A stretch of DNA of 64,000 nt. Origin: Candidatus Dormiibacterota bacterium. Its GTDB lineage: Bacteria > Chloroflexota > Dormibacteria > Aeolococcales > Aeolococcaceae. Where the stretch lies: NCBI GenBank assembly GCA_003162415.1, contig PMOL01000008.1, forward strand, positions 283,741 to 347,740, given 5' to 3'. Position numbers and translations under genes: made by a program. The notes under the pieces were generated by a model. The model was not told the DNA's origin and ran no database searches. It was given only the letters and a program-made list of their open reading frames with translations. Positions 60,960-64,000 of this stretch are shown here, piece by piece (position 1 is the stretch's first letter; the number at the start of each line of letters is the position of its first letter).

Positions 60960-61382
60960 AGCGAACTGACCGAGGAACTCATCCGTAACTCCTCCTGGGT
61001 ACATTCGGGAGTACTGGCATGCGCGAGAAGTACCTCCTTCCGCTGCGGGACCTAGTTGGTCTGCCGCTGGGCGAGGTCTTCGAAAAGGAAACGCGATACT
61101 CGGCGGATCCCGCCAAAGCTGGTTGACAAGGAGCCGCGGGGTCAGCGGGGGAGTTGAGTGCACGTCCGCTGGTCGCTGCTCCCCATCACACGACGGGGTT
61201 GCGGGTCGCCTGCCGGAATCACGCGAGAGGCACCGGATCAGTGGACCCGCGTCCGACAGTGACGAGTCCGTATAGCGATCGTCGGTCCGCCAACGTACTG
61301 ACCGCGCGACGGTCAAGCGCGCAAGGTACCAACAGGCGCTCCACGTGCCTTTCGGCATCCGCGTCTGCCTAGGAGACCTGGC
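60960..61382. other. Gap with one tiny ORF
   Basis: Contains only the 35-residue frame listed separately. No other feature was noticed. Confidence 0.35.
61019..61126 (+). CDS. Possible 35-residue peptide or gene fragment
   Basis: ATG with GGGAG eight bases before begins MREKYLLPLRDLVGLPLGEV and ends ETRYSADPAKAG. Good composition and ribosome site, but the length is more like the surviving N-terminus of a lost gene. Confidence 0.3.
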   Translation: MREKYLLPLRDLVGLPLGEVFEKETRYSADPAKAG

Positions 61383-61631
61383 ATGGGTCTGGGAGTTGGA
61401 ATCTTTTTGCTGGCGGTTGGCGCTGTACTCGCCTTCGCCATCCACGTCACGACGAATGGGGCGATCGATGTCCACACCATCGGCTGGATCCTCATGGCAG
61501 CCGGCGCTCTGGGGATCGTGCTCTCAATGATCTTCTGGTCGTCCTGGGGTGGTCCAGGGAGCCTCACGCGACGTCGAGAAGTCGTTGACCCCGCCGGCGG
61601 GACGCGCACGACGACGATCGATCAGCGCTAG
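61383..61631 (+). CDS. DUF6458 family small membrane protein
   Basis: An 82-residue protein. Two helices (LGVGIFLLAVGAVLAFAIHV and IGWILMAAGALGIVLSMIFW) are separated by the short loop TTNGAIDVHT, followed by a basic, Thr-rich tail. This is the standard pattern of DUF6458, an actinobacterial family of unknown function. ATG follows AGGAGACCTGGC. Confidence 0.85.
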   Translation: MGLGVGIFLLAVGAVLAFAIHVTTNGAIDVHTIGWILMAAGALGIVLSMIFWSSWGGPGSLTRRREVVDPAGGTRTTTIDQR

Positions 61632-61999
61632 TCCGACACTGGGCGTCACCACGCCCTTCCGGTACTCGGGATCCCCTGGTGCTGGCGCCAGGGGTCTCTC
61701 CTTCGTCAGTTGTGGTGATCTCCTCGCCTCGTGCGAGTGATCACTCACATGTCAACGCACAACGCGGTTGTGATGCCGCTTATCCCGGATCTGATTCGGC
61801 CGGCGTCTGGGCTATGAAGCGCCGACCACTGATCGACTCTGAGGAGTGCTTGAGCCGGGCGGCGCAGCTCCGCCTGACGTTCGGCCTTTCGACGGCTGGA
61901 GCAGCGCGAGAGCCTTGGCACGGCGGGCGCGTTGCCGAACTGCCCCACTTGCGGCCCCCCCGTAGGTGCCTGCGAGGGCAGGGACAAGCGTGCCTCTCC
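61632..61999. other. Gap without a recognisable gene
   Basis: No convincing frame; probably the lost 3' flank of the propeller remnant. Confidence 0.35.
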
Positions 62000-62669
62000 C
62001 TACCCCGCGGTGATCCGCCCGACAGCGTTGTTGAAGCAAGTGAACCACATGGCCCCGTCCGACCCGAGCACGATGTTGTAGGGGTTCATCGTGCAGCCGA
62101 AGAAGTTGTGGTACTTCGTGACAACGCCCGTCGTAGTAATCCTCCCGATCGAGTTGTTGCCAAAATTGGTGAACCATATGGCGCCGTCGGACCCGACTCC
62201 GATCCCCCACGGCTCGCTGATACCGGTCCCGGTGTAGATCGTCACTACCCCCGTCGTGGTGATCCGCCCAATCGAGTTGCTGCCAAGATTGGTGAACCAC
62301 ATGGCCTCGTCGGGCCCAGCCGCTATTCCGATCGGACCGTTGATGCCGGTACCTGTGTAGTTGGTGACCACTCCCGCGATGGTGATTCGCCCAATCGAGT
62401 TGTTCCCAAGATTCGCGAACCACAGAGCCCCGTCAGGCCCGGCGGCGATTCCCCACGGCTCGTTGATGCCGGTGCCTGTGTAGTTCGTGACTACACCATT
62501 CATGGTGATCCGCCCCGCCGAGTTGCTGTCAAGGTTGGTGAACCACATGGCCCTGTCGGGCCCGGCTACGATCTCCTGCGGGTCGCTGACGCCAAGCGCC
62601 GGTGTAACTGGTGACCGCACCGGAGGTGGTGATCCGTCCGATCTCGCCACTGATTTCAACAACCCAAAC
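62000..62669 (-). pseudogene. Fragment of a virginiamycin-B-lyase-like propeller protein
   Basis: About five blade units of the type NSxGRITxxGVVTxYTGTGI and PWGIAAGPDGALWFTN are encoded from 62000 to ~62600. A frameshift near 62590 is needed to reach a further unit in another frame (EISGEIGRITTSGAVTSYTG). No start codon or signal peptide lies before it, and the expected N-terminal blades are missing. The C-terminal stop follows AVGRITAG. Confidence 0.65.
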
Positions 62670-62717
62670 TCAGCCCGGGGGCTCTCTCTTTGTCAACAAC
62701 CTCTATGGGCACTACAT

Positions 62718-63581
62718 CTAGCTGCCCGAGCGCACCAGACGCGGTACGAGTTCGCGGTCATTGAAGATGTCAATGGATACCGCCCGGTCGTCGACCACCG
62801 TGAACGCGAGGATTGCGAACGGGATACCTTCGTCGAATGCGACCGCGCCGGCCGTACGGTTGATCAGAGCTGGGCGGACAAATGGGGCGAACTTGCGAGC
62901 CATCATCGCCGCGCGCGCGACCTTCTCGGCGCCGCGCAACTCGAACACGCCGGTGCGACTATGGGAGCGCGCCACGACATCGGGGTCAAGTACCGCCACC
63001 AAAGCGTCGAGGTCGCCCTCCCGGGCAGCCGCGAAGTAGGCGTCGACGACGGCCCGCTGACGAGCCAGGTCAGAGTCGGGCTGTGGCGCGGCACCTCGGA
63101 CGCGGCGCCGGGCGCGGCTCGCGAGCTGCCGAGTGGCCTCGGGTGAACGCTCGATGAGTGCTGCGATCTCATCAAACGGCACACCGAACATGTCATGCAG
63201 CACGAACGCGAGGCGCTGTGCTGGGCTGAGGGCGTCGATGACGACCTGCAGTGCGATTCCCACGGCATCCGCGAGCAGGGCTTCGTGTTCGGGATCATCG
63301 CCTGCGTCGATCGAGACGATCGGCTCGGGGACGAAGGCGTCGAGTGGATCCTCAGGGTGTGAGCGCCGGTCCCGCAGTATGTTCAAACAGATCCGTGCGA
63401 CGACCGTGGTCAGCCACCCCTCGAGGTTGTCGATTTCCTCTGCGTCCACCCGCTGGAGTCGCAGCCACGCTTCCTGCACCGTATCGTCGGCGTCGCTCAA
63501 GGACCCCACGATCCGGTAAGCGACCGACCGCAGCCGCCGGCGCTCGCGATCGAAGCTGTTCGCTAACTCGAGCTGGTCCAT
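62718..63581 (-). CDS. ECF41-type (SigJ-like) sigma factor with SnoaL-like C-terminal domain
   Basis: A 287-residue sigma factor. Region 2 is FDRERRRLRSVAYRIVGSLS with DADDTVQEAWLRL, and region 4 is LSPAQRLAFVLHDMFGVPFD with EIAALIERSPEATRQLASRA. The C-terminal ~110 residues (VVDAYFAAAREGDLDALVAV onward) form the SnoaL-like extension of the ECF41 group, which controls the factor's activity in place of a separate anti-sigma factor. The family's DGGGK and NPDKL motifs appear altered (HSRTG and NDREL). The divergent partner gene is a carboxymuconolactone decarboxylase, the usual ECF41 neighbour. Confidence 0.93.
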   Translation of the reverse strand: MDQLELANSFDRERRRLRSVAYRIVGSLSDADDTVQEAWLRLQRVDAEEIDNLEGWLTTVVARICLNILRDRRSHPEDPLDAFVPEPIVSIDAGDDPEHEALLADAVGIALQVVIDALSPAQRLAFVLHDMFGVPFDEIAALIERSPEATRQLASRARRRVRGAAPQPDSDLARQRAVVDAYFAAAREGDLDALVAVLDPDVVARSHSRTGVFELRGAEKVARAAMMARKFAPFVRPALINRTAGAVAFDEGIPFAILAFTVVDDRAVSIDIFNDRELVPRLVRSGS

Positions 63582-63607
63582 GTCACATCGCGGCCTGGCT
63601 TGGGGTC
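63581..63607 (+). promoter_or_regulatory. ECF41-type promoter of the carboxymuconolactone decarboxylase gene
   Basis: TGTCACA (63581-63587), 16-base spacer, GGTC (63604-63607). The known ECF41 consensus is TGTCACA with a CGTC-type -10. Transcription would start near 63613, giving a ~45-base leader before ATG 63657. Confidence 0.75.
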
Positions 63608-63617
63608 ATGTGGAGTA

Positions 63618-63644
63618 GACCCCGACAACCCAACGAATGTGACA
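63618..63644 (-). promoter_or_regulatory. ECF41-type promoter of the sigma factor gene itself
   Basis: On the minus strand, TGTCACA (63644-63638), again a 16-base spacer, and GGTC (63621-63618). A start near 63610 gives a ~30-base leader before the sigma ATG. Both promoters have identical key hexamers and spacing. Confidence 0.75.
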
Positions 63645-63656
63645 GGAGGCGACACG

Positions 63657-64000
63657 ATGGCGCGGATTCAGGGAGTACCGCAGGGCCAAGCCGGGCCTAT
63701 GGTCAAGCTCATCTACTGGTTCATGCGCAGAGGCATGAAGAAGCTGACCGGGCGCGAGCCCGCCTACGGCAGCGGGATCGAGCCAGTCGAGATCTGGGCG
63801 CATCGACCGAAGATGATGAGCGGCATGGGCAAGTTCCAGCAGGCGGTACGGAAGGGTAACGCGGTGGAAGAGCGCCTCAAGAACCTGATCGAGCTAAAGG
63901 GCGCGCAGATGATCGGCTGCGAGTTCTGCGTCGACCTCGGCTCGCAGATTTGCCGCAACTCGGGCCTCACCGATCAAGAGCTGTTGGCGCTCCCACGGTA
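63657..64000 (+). CDS. Carboxymuconolactone decarboxylase/AhpD-like protein, N-terminal part
   Basis: The first ~114 residues of a CMD-family protein; it continues past the right edge. The core motif IELKGAQMIGCEFCVDLGSQ has the CxxC of AhpD-like peroxidase-linked members. ATG follows AGGAGG. Genes of this family sit beside ECF41 sigma factors in many actinobacteria and are their main target. The promoter shared with the sigma gene shows the same here. Confidence 0.9.
   Translation, partial: MARIQGVPQGQAGPMVKLIYWFMRRGMKKLTGREPAYGSGIEPVEIWAHRPKMMSGMGKFQQAVRKGNAVEERLKNLIELKGAQMIGCEFCVDLGSQICRNSGLTDQELLALPR

Overview
The window is a GC-rich bacterial chromosome segment. The families present point to a soil actinobacterium, perhaps Thermoleophilia or a near relative; that is inference. 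They include DUF6629 and DUF6458 small membrane proteins, an ECF41-type sigma factor beside a carboxymuconolactone decarboxylase gene, a DUF4242 protein, a two-gene NarL-type regulatory system and many secreted beta-propeller and Ig-like proteins. Gene density is moderate and intergenic stretches are long. At least eight broken genes are visible. No rRNA, intact tRNA or CRISPR array was found.

Region by region. 1-13 kb: the start of a glutamate dehydrogenase, a GGDEF protein, a cyclic-nucleotide-domain/thioredoxin-reductase-like fusion, a candidate structured RNA with a terminator, a first large sensor kinase, and a co-transcribed kinase/response-regulator pair with a SHOCT protein. 13-24 kb: a 58-residue unknown protein, an aldehyde dehydrogenase, lipoproteins, methyltransferases, an MFS exporter, a tRNA 3'-half scar and a second large kinase. 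24-34 kb: a TetR regulator with its operator and a divergent cupin gene, a third paralogous kinase, a nucleotidyltransferase, a decayed flavin monooxygenase, a propeller lipoprotein and a sedolisin (S53) peptidase. 34-41 kb: small orphan genes mixed with three remnants of an IS1-type transposase, and a dihydrofolate-reductase-like gene lying between two direct repeats. 41-59 kb: single genes or short operons (nitronate monooxygenase, Crp-type regulator, hydrolase, HIT protein, a sortilin-like propeller, a membrane protein with a winged-helix regulator, Ig-like and 14-repeat secreted proteins). 59-64 kb: an acetyltransferase, small membrane proteins, a broken lyase-like propeller, and the ECF41 sigma factor with its carboxymuconolactone decarboxylase partner.

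The most unusual feature is a 25-bp element with the core GTGTTAATTGCACGC followed by TGGGGTG. It occurs at least eleven times from 23.7 kb onward, always in the same orientation and always between genes. Its copies cluster every 0.2-3 kb between 41 and 56 kb. Several copies are enclosed by short inverted repeats whose sequence differs from copy to copy while pairing is kept. What it does is not known from the sequence.

Regulatory logic can be read directly at three places: a 19-bp palindrome over the TetR start codon, twin CTTTG-N5-CAAAG operators before the membrane/winged-helix operon, and two divergent TGTCACA-N16-GGTC promoters between the sigma factor and its partner gene.
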